This document shows positions 34,218-41,859 of a stretch of 64,000 nt of DNA, one piece after another. A program made the position numbers and the translations under genes. The notes under the pieces were generated by a model. The model saw nothing but the letters and a program-made list of their open reading frames with translations, did not search any database and was not told where the DNA came from. Each line of letters begins with the position of its first letter. Position 1 is the stretch's first letter. This DNA is from Oscillospiraceae bacterium (GTDB lineage Bacteria > Bacillota > Clostridia > Oscillospirales > Ruminococcaceae), in the NCBI GenBank assembly GCA_900768125.1, contig CAAGBS010000014.1, forward strand, positions 1 through 64,000, written 5' to 3'.

Positions 34218-35732
34218 TTAGCTCAGGAACGGCTGTATAGTGCCGTCCGCAACGGGTGAGAACTCTGCGCTTGTCTTCGCCCAGGATTCTCCGCGCTCAA
34301 TAACGCCCATCAGCAGTTCGCCGATCTGGTCGGTGAAGTCGGTGGAGAAGCCCTCAGCGTCCTCGTTGATGAATGTGAAGTTGGAGGGGTCGCACATCTC
34401 GCGCCAGAGGTCGTACTCTCGCTCGCCCCACTTCATCTGCCACTTCTCAGAGCCTGCGTACTTGCCCTTTTCGAAGTAGATCTTTTCGGGGTTGATGTGG
34501 TCCTCGCGCACCTTTGCCTGGATCGCAGGGTCGATGTCGTACATTCTGTTTAGGTTGATGAACTCTATCGCGCCGTCGATGTTCTTGGCGCCCTTGGGTA
34601 CGAGATATCCGAACGTGTCGTACTCGGTGTAGTACTGGTCGGCAACGGGGTCCCTCGGGAACGGAACGAACGAGAACTCGGAAACGGTGTCGAAGATATC
34701 GTCGTCAACTCCGGGTTTATTCTGGAGATTTTCGGTCTCGGCTATGTAGGTCCATTCCGGCTCGGTGCAGGTGAACAGAATGTTGTTGCACGCGGTTGAG
34801 AACACCTGCGGTGATACCCAGTCGCCGTAGGACTTGTCGTAGGTCAGTCCGTCGCGGCAGAGACCCTCAAGGAACGTCATCGCGCGGGAAACGTCCGAGG
34901 AGAGGATATTGTTTGTGATGGTGCCGTCCGGCTGAACGTCGATGAGCGTTGTGCCGGTGGTGGCGATGAAGCTCGTTATGGTGTGGTTTGTGGTGTAGAA
35001 TCCAACGTGAGCGTCGTCCTTGTCGCAGAACTCTATCATCATGTCGCGCCATGCGTCCCAGGTCCATTCGCCGGCTCTGTACAGGTCGTAGGGGTCGGTG
35101 AGATCGTTCTCAGCGATGGTCTGCTTGCTGTAGTTTAGCGCGTAGAGCGTGCTGGTGCGGTGCGGGTAGTAGTAATGCTTGTTTTTCCAGCTGAAATCCT
35201 CGACAACGCCTGCGATATCCTGCCACAGCGGGCTGGTGAGGTCTATCTTCCCGTCCAGCGGCTCGAAAAGGTTCTTGGAAACGTTGCCCGGGCGCAGCAT
35301 GGCGTCCTTGGTGACGATATCCGGAGAATCGTCGCTGGCGATGAGGTTCGCGAGCTTGTCGTAGAACGCAGCGCCGAAAGGCACGCTGGTGTAGTCGATG
35401 GTGCCGCCGTATACATCGGACTGGAATATCAGGCACTGCTCAGTGCCCTTTTGGTCGGAGGTGATGTCGTAGAATCCCAGATATTTCAGCGTTCCGGCGT
35501 GACCGCTGGGGGGCGCGAGCGAGGTGTCAAGCTCTTTGTTCTCCTTGTCGGTCATGTCGAGACCCGCGTTGGGGTCGGTGGTGGTGGAAGCCTGGGTTGA
35601 TGTGGTGGCAGCGGGTGCGTCCGGTGCGTTGGAGCCTGAAGCGGAGTTCGGGGCTTCGTCATCGCATGCGGTCAGACCAAGCAGCATAGCCGCGGTCATC
35701 GCGCACGCCAGAGATTTCTTTAATGCTGGCAT
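34218..35732 (-). CDS. extracellular solute-binding lipoprotein (first of pair)
   Basis: 504 residues, with lipobox GLTAC (Cys about 23) and the same architecture as the next gene. The paralogues share the acidic GLDMTDKENKELDTS / ALDLTDKDTKEFDTS region after the linker and most aromatic residues of the ligand-binding lobes. The 95-bp gap between them holds two short inverted repeats (for example CTCCGG/CCGGA), which could reduce read-through. Transcription starts from a minus-strand promoter abutting that of the divergent AraC regulator, making this pair its likely target. Confidence 0.82.
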   Translation of the reverse strand: MPALKKSLACAMTAAMLLGLTACDDEAPNSASGSNAPDAPAATTSTQASTTTDPNAGLDMTDKENKELDTSLAPPSGHAGTLKYLGFYDITSDQKGTEQCLIFQSDVYGGTIDYTSVPFGAAFYDKLANLIASDDSPDIVTKDAMLRPGNVSKNLFEPLDGKIDLTSPLWQDIAGVVEDFSWKNKHYYYPHRTSTLYALNYSKQTIAENDLTDPYDLYRAGEWTWDAWRDMMIEFCDKDDAHVGFYTTNHTITSFIATTGTTLIDVQPDGTITNNILSSDVSRAMTFLEGLCRDGLTYDKSYGDWVSPQVFSTACNNILFTCTEPEWTYIAETENLQNKPGVDDDIFDTVSEFSFVPFPRDPVADQYYTEYDTFGYLVPKGAKNIDGAIEFINLNRMYDIDPAIQAKVREDHINPEKIYFEKGKYAGSEKWQMKWGEREYDLWREMCDPSNFTFINEDAEGFSTDFTDQIGELLMGVIERGESWAKTSAEFSPVADGTIQPFLS

Positions 35733-35903
35733 TTTTTCTCCCTTTTCTCAAATTGAAAATCTTTTGTGCAAAAAATAGGATAAACCGCACTGTAATACAG
35801 TTTTCAGGCAATTTACTTAAATTAGCCTAGTCAAAACCCACAACATGTAATCGTTTGCTTTGTTGAACATACACAAATATTTTTGCCAATTCTGTTTAAT
35901 ATT

Positions 35904-35932
35904 ATTATATTCTCTATAATCGATTTGAACAA
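35904..35932 (-). promoter_or_regulatory. promoter for the solute-binding protein pair
   Basis: On the minus strand, TTGTTC (35932-35927) and TATAAT (35909-35904), 17-bp spacing. Its -35 hexamer directly abuts that of the divergent AraC-gene promoter. Confidence 0.65.
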
Positions 35933-35961
35933 TTGACAATATTCCCGATTTATATTATAAT
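35933..35961 (+). promoter_or_regulatory. sigma-A promoter for the AraC-family gene
   Basis: TTGACA (35933-35938) and TATAAT (35956-35961), 17-bp spacing, back-to-back with the divergent promoter. Confidence 0.85.
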
Positions 35962-36018
35962 ATTCCCAAGGGGTATTTTTTCAGGCGCAGGTCTAGTAAA
36001 TCAACAGGAGGTGGGCAG

Positions 36019-36966
36019 ATGGAAGAATTTCATATGCCGTTGAAAGAGAATTTTCAGGAGCTTGTTCAGCACGGAAAGGCTGATTTTCCCATACAGTACT
36101 ACGTCAACTCGCTGCACATAGCGGGAAACAGCGTCCCGCTCCACTGGCACCCGAACCTTGAATTTTTCGTGGTGCACAGCGGCAGGGTGCATATCCAGGC
36201 GGGCAACTCAGAGGTCACGCTGGAGGCGGGGCAGGGGATATTCCTCAACACGAACTGCCTGCACAGTTATCAGAGCGTGGGGGAAGCGCCCTGCTGCTGT
36301 CCGAATGTGGTTTTCCTGCCGGAGTTTATCGCGCCGGTGAACAGCGTGATCAACACGCGTTACGTCATGCCGCTGACGCTAAACTCACAGCTGCCGTATG
36401 TGGTGCTGGACGGCGGCGCGGAGTGGAAGCTGGAGATACTGGAGTGCCTTGACCGGGTGTTCGCCATGCTGCAGGAATACGGCGAGCTTGGGCGCTACGG
36501 CGAGGTGCCGAGGCTCGATTTCCGGAATGCGCCGGGCGAGCGGGAATGCTTCGAGATACGTGTGCTGCGGGAGATAAGCCGCGCATGGGAGCTGCTTTTC
36601 ACGCACCGCGGGGAGATGGAACTTGCCCCGTCGGTCAAGAATGAGCACGTTTTGCAGATAAGAATGCAGAAGATGATAGGGTTTATTCAGGAGCAGTATG
36701 CGCAGGACATTTCGCTGCAGGACATCGCAAATTCCGCGAGCATAAGCCGCAGCGAGGCTTCGCGGTGCTTCCAGAGTTACCTGCACACCTCCCCGGTGAG
36801 CTACCTGCTGAAATACCGCGTGGAGCGCTCCATGCAGCTGCTGCGCGATGGCAACATGACCGTGGAAGCAGTAGCGCTGGAGTGCGGATTCAGCAGCAGC
36901 GCGTATTTCTGCAAGCTTTTCCGCGCTCACACCGGAATGACTCCGAAGCAGTATCGCAGCAAGTGA
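36019..36966 (+). CDS. AraC-family transcriptional regulator with cupin domain
   Basis: 315 residues. An N-terminal cupin sensor (about 35-100: VPLHWHPNLEFFVVHSGRVHIQ) is joined to a C-terminal pair of AraC helix-turn-helix motifs (about 215-312). The recognition region is ISLQDIANSASISRSEASRCF and the family signature is ALECGFSSSAYFCKLFRAHTG. It probably senses a sugar and controls the divergent solute-binding pair; that pairing is inferred from the shared 286-bp promoter region. CAGGAGG precedes the ATG. Confidence 0.9.
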   Translation: MEEFHMPLKENFQELVQHGKADFPIQYYVNSLHIAGNSVPLHWHPNLEFFVVHSGRVHIQAGNSEVTLEAGQGIFLNTNCLHSYQSVGEAPCCCPNVVFLPEFIAPVNSVINTRYVMPLTLNSQLPYVVLDGGAEWKLEILECLDRVFAMLQEYGELGRYGEVPRLDFRNAPGERECFEIRVLREISRAWELLFTHRGEMELAPSVKNEHVLQIRMQKMIGFIQEQYAQDISLQDIANSASISRSEASRCFQSYLHTSPVSYLLKYRVERSMQLLRDGNMTVEAVALECGFSSSAYFCKLFRAHTGMTPKQYRSK

Positions 36967-36987
36967 CTTGCAGGCTGCTGATAATAA

Positions 36988-37020
36988 AAAAGCCGTACGA
37001 CCAAAACCGTACGGCTTTTT
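36988..37020. terminator. bidirectional terminator after the AraC gene
   Basis: Perfect arms AAAAAGCCGTACG / CGTACGGCTTTTT around a short ACCAAAAC loop. It suits both the AraC gene and minus-strand transcripts coming from the Big_2 remnant. Confidence 0.9.
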
Positions 37021-37029
37021 ATGTAAGTG

Positions 37030-37095
37030 TTACTTGACTGTTATCTTTATTTCAGCGCTTTTTCCGCTGGACGATGTTACAGTAATGGTAGCTTT
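37030..37095 (-). pseudogene. C-terminal remnant of a Big_2 (Ig-like) domain gene
   Basis: Minus-strand codons ending at TAA 37030 read KATITVTSSSGKSAEIKITV-K, the hallmark last strands of a Big_2 domain. Two in-frame stops (TAA TAA) lie directly upstream, and no upstream domain is recoverable. It lies in the same direction and just downstream of the kinase gene, before a terminator, so the operon probably once ended with another Big_2 protein. The rest of the 400-bp gap (37096-37320) holds nothing I can identify. Confidence 0.5.
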
Positions 37096-37320
37096 TTATT
37101 ATTTTCACTGTACATATGATAGTTTTCAGCTGGCAGCGTACCACAGAAGACCCATTAAATACTATAATAGTTATATAAAGGCAAGTTTAGTTACAAATAT
37201 AATGTCTTTCGTGCAGAAACTCTATACAAACATCTGTTTATATGTTATAATAAACATGGATTGAATAGTGTCGTTTTACACTGAAATATGACAATATCTT
37301 CCATTTGGATTCTTTGTAAT

Positions 37321-37347
37321 ATCCCCCCGGCTGCGAACCGGGGGGAT
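37321..37347 (-). terminator. hairpin after the HPr-kinase-like gene
   Basis: Perfect 10-bp stem ATCCCCCCGG/CCGGGGGGAT with a CTGCGAA loop. The T-tract on the minus strand is poor (ATTACAAAG), so it may be a weak terminator or a processing hairpin. Confidence 0.5.
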
Positions 37348-37366
37348 AAAACTTTATAAGAATAAC

Positions 37367-38062
37367 TCAGCGTTTCATTGCATTATACGCAGTCAGGACC
37401 GCTTCGCGGGAGATATTGCAGCCCATTCGCCAAACAGGGACTTCAGCGGTCACGCGATCGATACAGCCCAGCAGAGCGTCCATTCCGGCGGCGTCCTGCG
37501 GTCGGATAGTCTGGTCGAGCAGCGAGAACACGGCTCGGTCAGCGGGGAATGGCTCGATGTGGTTGTCCGCGCTGCGCTCCAGAATGCATATCCCCTGCAG
37601 CGGGACTTCCGCGTTGAGGTTGAGGTCGCTCTTGCCGCTCCAGGGAGTGCCGCAGGCGGTGATGGAGTCTCCGCGCAGCATTATCGCGGGCTTGTCGTCG
37701 TTGAGTATCGCGGCGCGCTGTCCGAACTCCTCCAGCCACAGCGCGGTGTGCGTGGATTTCCCCGTGCCGCTGGGCGCTGAGAACAGGTAAGCCCTGCCGT
37801 CCAGCACAACGGCGCTGGAATGCAGCATGAATCCCCCGCGCTGCGGCAGGCTGCGGTAGAACTGCTCCGCAGTCAGCACGATCTCGCAGTTGTCCTCGTC
37901 AAGCCCGGTGTCAAGGCTCAGCTGCCTTATCGCGTCCCCATCGAACGGGATAACAAGCTCCGGCTCGCCCTCGTCAGCGAGAAATTTCTCAGCCCTTGCG
38001 GTCATGGTCGGGTATCTCAGGTCGCAGTCCACCCGTATGCCGCATATTTTGTACTGCTTCAT
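37367..38062 (-). CDS. HPr-kinase-like protein of a RiPP-type locus
   Basis: 231 residues. A short N-terminal region leads to a C-terminal HPr-kinase/PEP-carboxykinase-like fold. The P-loop is SAPSGTGKSTH (about 95-105), preceded by the typical HSSAVVLDGRAYLF. DDKPAIMLRG and GTPWSGKSDLN follow as the second motif set. Proteins of this type occur in lasso-peptide and related clusters; one studied example phosphorylates the precursor on serine. It is 70 bp after the 55-codon candidate precursor gene, with AAGGTG before its ATG and a hairpin between them. A carbon-control role is unlikely given the context. Confidence 0.85.
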   Translation of the reverse strand: MKQYKICGIRVDCDLRYPTMTARAEKFLADEGEPELVIPFDGDAIRQLSLDTGLDEDNCEIVLTAEQFYRSLPQRGGFMLHSSAVVLDGRAYLFSAPSGTGKSTHTALWLEEFGQRAAILNDDKPAIMLRGDSITACGTPWSGKSDLNLNAEVPLQGICILERSADNHIEPFPADRAVFSLLDQTIRPQDAAGMDALLGCIDRVTAEVPVWRMGCNISREAVLTAYNAMKR

Positions 38063-38082
38063 ATTTCACCTTTCAGAACAAA

Positions 38083-38109
38083 GCGCCGGACGCAATACAC
38101 GCCCGGCGC
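38083..38109 (-). terminator. attenuating hairpin between candidate precursor and kinase genes
   Basis: Arms GCGCCGG and CCGGCGC (with CG/CG extension and one unpaired base) around a short loop, followed on the minus strand by TTTGTT. The short T-tract suggests partial termination, which would leave more precursor than kinase mRNA. Confidence 0.55.
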
Positions 38110-38132
38110 AAGCTGTTATCAGTCAGGGAAGA

Positions 38133-38300
38133 TTACTTCCAGTCGCCCTTGCTGAGGTCGATCTCGATGCTGGTGTTGTTATCAGCGTTGAGGGTGCCGC
38201 CGTTCTTCATGCCCTCTGCGGTCAGTCCGCTGGAGGTGATGATATCTTCGGTGGTGAAAGCTGTGATCTCTATTTCAGGCTTGGTGTATGTCTTTTTCAC
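38133..38300 (-). CDS. candidate RiPP precursor peptide
   Basis: 55 residues, GTG start eight bases after AGGAGG. The N-terminal half reads KKTYTKPEIEITAFTTEDI; its Y-x-x-P-x-I spacing matches the leader motif read by PqqD/RRE proteins in lasso-type systems. The C-terminal half is rich in Thr, Ser, Asn, Gly and Asp (ITSSGLTAEG...IDLSKGDWK) and lacks cysteine, so sactipeptide or lanthionine rings are impossible. Its ribosome site overlaps the end of the Big_2 gene and the kinase follows, giving one operon. Small proteins with similar KPEIE starts are common in gut Clostridia and not all are proven precursors. Confidence 0.65.
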   Translation of the reverse strand: MKKTYTKPEIEITAFTTEDIITSSGLTAEGMKNGGTLNADNNTSIEIDLSKGDWK

Positions 38301-38318
38301 TGTATTGTCCTCCTATTA

Positions 38319-40919
38319 TCAGCCCTTGCCGACGGTCGGCTCTACCTTGATGGAGATAGCGCCCCAGGAATCATCGACGTTCAGAAGCTTCATTGCGATG
38401 TAGTGGCTGCCGTTCTTTGCGCTGTATTCCACACCGTCCTTGGTGTACGTTACCTCGTCGTAGTAGGAATCCAGCTGCAGGGTCTCGGAATATATCTTGC
38501 CGTCCTCCCTGGAGATGGTAACTGTCAGGAAGTCGCAGTTCTTCACGTCCTCATCGGAGATGAAGAACAGAGCCAGCATGTTCCTGGTGCCGTCGCTGTT
38601 GACGGTGGTAGCTACGGAATCGACCTTTGTGAATGAGGTCGGGGTGGAGGGGTACTTCTTGTCGTCCGGAGTTGCAGCCTTTGCGGTGACTGTAACAACG
38701 CATGTCGCAGACTTACCGCCTGCTGTCGCGGTGATGGTCGCCTTGCCGGCGGAGAGCGCGGTTATCTTGCCGTCGGATACTGCGGCTACGGTCGAGTCGG
38801 AGGAGGTCCAGGTGACGGTCTTGTCGGCTGCGTTGTCGGGCTTCACGGAAGCGGTGAGCTGTGCGGTCTCGCCCTCGGTGAGGGATATCTCGGTCTTGTC
38901 GAGTGTGACTTCGGTTACTTCTACAGCCTTTACGGTGAGCTTGCATACAGCGGAAACTTCGCCTGCGGTCGCAGTGATCTCAGCGGTGCCGACTGCCTTG
39001 GCGGTAACGTTGCCGTTCTCGTCAACGACCGCAACGGTCTCATCGGAGGACTTCCAGATAACATCGTCGGTGGAATCCTCGGGAGTTATGGCAGCGGTCA
39101 GCTTGAACTTTTCGCCTACGGGAACGGTCTTTTCGGATTCGCTAAGCTTGATGCCGGTCGCGGGTATCTCCTTGTCGACTACGGTCACGGAAGCGGTCGC
39201 GGAGTGGGTGTCGATGCCGTCATCGACTACAACGGTTATCTCAGCCTTGCCGGCTGCTACTGCTGTGATGGTGCCCCCGTTGTCTACGGTTGCGACATCG
39301 GTGTTGCTGGAGGTGTACTTTACGGTGTAATCCTGCAGGGTCACGTCCTCAGGGGCAACAACGGGAGTTATCTTCGCGGTCTTTCCGGCAGCCAGGCTGA
39401 ATGTGTCCTTTTCAAGCGTAACGCCGGTAGCGTAGTACTTGATTTCGCCCTTGATGTCAGCACCGGAGATCTCGTACCTGTCAGCTGCGTCTCCTGCGAG
39501 GGTGATCTCCGCGGAGTAGCTGGTCTTTGCAGCGTCAGCGGCGAACTTAACGGTGTAGTCGGTGCCCTTGGTGAGGGACAGGTTGTCGCTGAAAACAGGG
39601 GTGTATGCAGCCTCGGCAGCTGTGAGAAGCTCATCGAGGGTCTTGTCGTGGACCTTTATCTCGTCAAGCGCGGTGTTGGTGACGGAAACGGACTTCTTAT
39701 TGACCGTTATAGCAACGGAATCGCCCTTTCCTCCGGCTTCGGCGATGATAGTCACATCGCCTGCCTTCTTGAATGTAACTACGCCGTTGCTTACGGTGGC
39801 AACGTCCTCGTTGCTGGAGGACCATGCTATTTCGTCAGCGCCGTCAGCGTCAGCGGGAGTTACCTCAGCCTTGAGCGTGAGGGTATCGCCGTATGTATAC
39901 GCGGACTTTACCGCAGAGCCGTCCTCGGCGGTTATCTTTACGCTTTCAACGCCTGTGGAAGCGGGGTTGATCGTGAAGGTTTCATCAGTCTTCAGCTTGG
40001 AAACGGCATCCGGCAGGTTGGAATTATCAGCCATGTTGATCTGAATGCCGATGATCTGCAGGACGTCGGTGTCTGCAACACCGGAAATAGAGTCGAGAGA
40101 CCATCTGAGGTTGGAATCAAGCGAAGTGCTGCTGGAAGCCGTCCAGGTATAGCCACTGCCCCACTGAGCGTAAATGCAGTAGGAGTAGTCGCTTGCGGAA
40201 CCGTTCACGCTGTCCTTGACATAAGCTATGCCGTCATATGTCAGGCTCTTGAACTTTTCCTTCATTTCGCCGTAAGTAGTGGTGCCGATGGTAACTCCGT
40301 CCAGTGTAGTGGGCAGCATTCCCTGAGCCGTGCCGTTGGGGCACCAGTCCTGTGCCTTCTGCTTTGTCATGGTGATGGGCGAGCCATCGTAAGCGGGGAT
40401 CGCAAGATCGGTCCTTGTGTCGGTCTCACCGGAAGCGCTTACCAGGGTAGCGCTGGTAATGGTGATCTTGGGGTCGAACTCATCGCCGGTGGCATAGGTG
40501 GAAGCAGGCTCGACAAGGAATACGATAGCTTCGTATGTCTTGTCCTGCGAACCGGAAACGTCAAGCTCAATGGTGCCGCTTTCCTGTGCGGAAGCAACCT
40601 GCTGGAGCCAGTTTACCGTACCGTTCTGTGCGACAAGGTACAGGTTTGCGATATCGCTTGCCGCCTCGCAGGTGTAGCTGACAACTATCTTGCTGTAGCC
40701 CTCAAGGCTGGCAGCATTTCCCCATTTATTGTCAAGCGTAAGGCTGGGCTTGGAAATATTTCCGGGATTCCACTGATCTTCCTCAAGAGTGGTGCTGCCG
40801 ATAGAACCTGTAGCAAGGTCTACGCTTGTTGCAGCGCTTGCAGTTATCTGGCATACGATGGACGAGCCTACAGCCATAACGCCTGCCATGGAAGCCGCCA
40901 TCAAACGTCTGATTCTCAT
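38319..40919 (-). CDS. secreted protein with four Big_2 domains
   Basis: 866 residues from the ATG at 40919 after AGGAGG. A signal peptide (about 1-29, ending ASA) leads to an N-terminal beta-rich region with two carbohydrate-binding-like stretches (about 30-320). Four Big_2 Ig-like domains follow at roughly 321-400, 496-580, 586-660 and 666-745, each with the strand pattern W(K/T)SS(D/N)..VA.V and G.A.ITV. The C-terminal 120 residues are unrecognised. No LPXTG, dockerin or SLH anchor is present. It heads the operon with the candidate precursor and kinase, so it might be the surface receptor, immunity factor or target of the peptide; that is speculation. Confidence 0.85.
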   Translation of the reverse strand: MRIRRLMAASMAGVMAVGSSIVCQITASAATSVDLATGSIGSTTLEEDQWNPGNISKPSLTLDNKWGNAASLEGYSKIVVSYTCEAASDIANLYLVAQNGTVNWLQQVASAQESGTIELDVSGSQDKTYEAIVFLVEPASTYATGDEFDPKITITSATLVSASGETDTRTDLAIPAYDGSPITMTKQKAQDWCPNGTAQGMLPTTLDGVTIGTTTYGEMKEKFKSLTYDGIAYVKDSVNGSASDYSYCIYAQWGSGYTWTASSSTSLDSNLRWSLDSISGVADTDVLQIIGIQINMADNSNLPDAVSKLKTDETFTINPASTGVESVKITAEDGSAVKSAYTYGDTLTLKAEVTPADADGADEIAWSSSNEDVATVSNGVVTFKKAGDVTIIAEAGGKGDSVAITVNKKSVSVTNTALDEIKVHDKTLDELLTAAEAAYTPVFSDNLSLTKGTDYTVKFAADAAKTSYSAEITLAGDAADRYEISGADIKGEIKYYATGVTLEKDTFSLAAGKTAKITPVVAPEDVTLQDYTVKYTSSNTDVATVDNGGTITAVAAGKAEITVVVDDGIDTHSATASVTVVDKEIPATGIKLSESEKTVPVGEKFKLTAAITPEDSTDDVIWKSSDETVAVVDENGNVTAKAVGTAEITATAGEVSAVCKLTVKAVEVTEVTLDKTEISLTEGETAQLTASVKPDNAADKTVTWTSSDSTVAAVSDGKITALSAGKATITATAGGKSATCVVTVTAKAATPDDKKYPSTPTSFTKVDSVATTVNSDGTRNMLALFFISDEDVKNCDFLTVTISREDGKIYSETLQLDSYYDEVTYTKDGVEYSAKNGSHYIAMKLLNVDDSWGAISIKVEPTVGKG

Positions 40920-40975
40920 AAAAAATCCTCCTTGTAAATTTATTTTCCTGTGCGGAAAATAATACTTCAATTTAA

Positions 40976-41004
40976 ATTATAGAATATCACGTTACAAAAG
41001 TCAA
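40976..41004 (-). promoter_or_regulatory. promoter for the Big_2-precursor-kinase operon
   Basis: On the minus strand, TTGACT (41004-40999) and TATAAT (40981-40976) with 17-bp spacing. Confidence 0.8.
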
Positions 41005-41100
41005 GCTGTAAATGAGTTACATGAAAAAATCGGCATTTAGCACTTATAATTCCGCAGAAAATTGTACATTTTACCTATACAAAGTCCCGGCAGCCCCGTA

Positions 41101-41129
41101 TTGACTTTTCAAACCCGATAATATATAAT
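41101..41129 (+). promoter_or_regulatory. promoter for the pqqD-peptidase-ABC-nucleotidyltransferase operon
   Basis: TTGACT (41101-41106) and TATAAT (41124-41129) with 17-bp spacing. Both divergent arms use the same TTGACT/TATAAT pair, which hints at matched expression. Confidence 0.8.
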
Positions 41130-41162
41130 TAAAACAGTGATTTTACGAAAGGGGCAACGCGA

Positions 41163-41426
41163 ATGAAAATCAAGGACGGATTCATGCTGCGCAGGGTCGG
41201 AGGGCAGTTCGTGGTAGTGGCGCTGGGCGAGGCGAGCCGCAGCTTCAACGGGATAATCCGGCTGAACGACACCGGAAAATTCCTGTGGGAGCATCTTTCT
41301 GCGGACAGGACCGAGGAGCAGCTCTGCGAAGCGCTTCTCGCGGAATATGACGTAACGCCGCAGCAGGCGCGCGCGGACGTTTCGGAGTTCACCGGCACGC
41401 TTAAAAAGGCGGCTCTCCTTGTCTGA
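41163..41426 (+). CDS. PqqD-family RiPP recognition protein
   Basis: 87 residues, the usual size of a free-standing PqqD/RRE domain. Family features are FMLRRVGGQFVVVALGEA, FNGIIRLNDTGKFLWEHL and a C-terminal helix DVSEFTGTLKKAALL. PqqD-type proteins bind precursor leaders and present them to tailoring enzymes. It begins the plus-strand arm, 36 bp after the promoter -10, and its end overlaps the peptidase gene by eight bases. Confidence 0.9.
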   Translation: MKIKDGFMLRRVGGQFVVVALGEASRSFNGIIRLNDTGKFLWEHLSADRTEEQLCEALLAEYDVTPQQARADVSEFTGTLKKAALLV

Positions 41427-41859
41427 GGAACGCTTCCGGCTGGCGGACTACGCCGACGCCATTCGCGAGGTGCTGGACAGCGGCGGGGAGTTCACGCTGT
41501 TCCCGCGCGGTACGAGTATGCTCCCGCTGATAGTCGAGGGGCGCGACAGCGTTACGCTGGAAAAACGCCCGGTGAAGCCAGGCGATATCGCATTCTATCA
41601 GCGTGCGGACGGCTCGTATATCCTCCACCGCGCGATAGGCTTCGCGGACGGCTTCTACACCATGTGCGGCGACAACCAGCTTTCCCCCGAGCCGGGAATA
41701 GCGCCGGAGCAGGTCATCGCCGCGGTGAAGTACGTAACCCGGCGCGGAAAGCGGCTTGACTGCGGCAGCTTCGGCTATCGGGCGTATCTGCTGCTGTGGA
41801 GGAGCTTTTTTGTCCGCAGAGTTTATTTCAGGCTTCGGAGGTTGTTCCATGGGGCTTAA
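41419..41859 (+). CDS. S24/S26-type signal peptidase-like protein, Ser-His form
   Basis: 146 residues from a TTG start within the pqqD end, with AAGGCGG upstream. The catalytic serine is in RGTSMLPLI (Ser33). The second motif reads ILHRAIG (His70), the Ser-His arrangement of SipW/ER-type peptidases rather than Ser-Lys. MCGDNQLSPEPG is the third motif. A basic C-terminal segment (about 118-146, LLLWRSFFVRRVYFRLRR) may associate with the membrane. With no other protease in the locus it could cleave the precursor leader; that is inference. Confidence 0.8.
   Translation: MSEERFRLADYADAIREVLDSGGEFTLFPRGTSMLPLIVEGRDSVTLEKRPVKPGDIAFYQRADGSYILHRAIGFADGFYTMCGDNQLSPEPGIAPEQVIAAVKYVTRRGKRLDCGSFGYRAYLLLWRSFFVRRVYFRLRRLFHGA

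Noticed and set aside
36968..37264. 98-codon plus-strand frame after the AraC gene
   Set aside because: It crosses a strong terminator, has no ribosome site and lies opposite the Big_2 remnant.
39204..40937. 577-codon plus-strand frame opposite the Big_2 gene
   Set aside because: Long only because of codon bias in the Big_2 repeats; the minus-strand reading has a signal peptide and domains.
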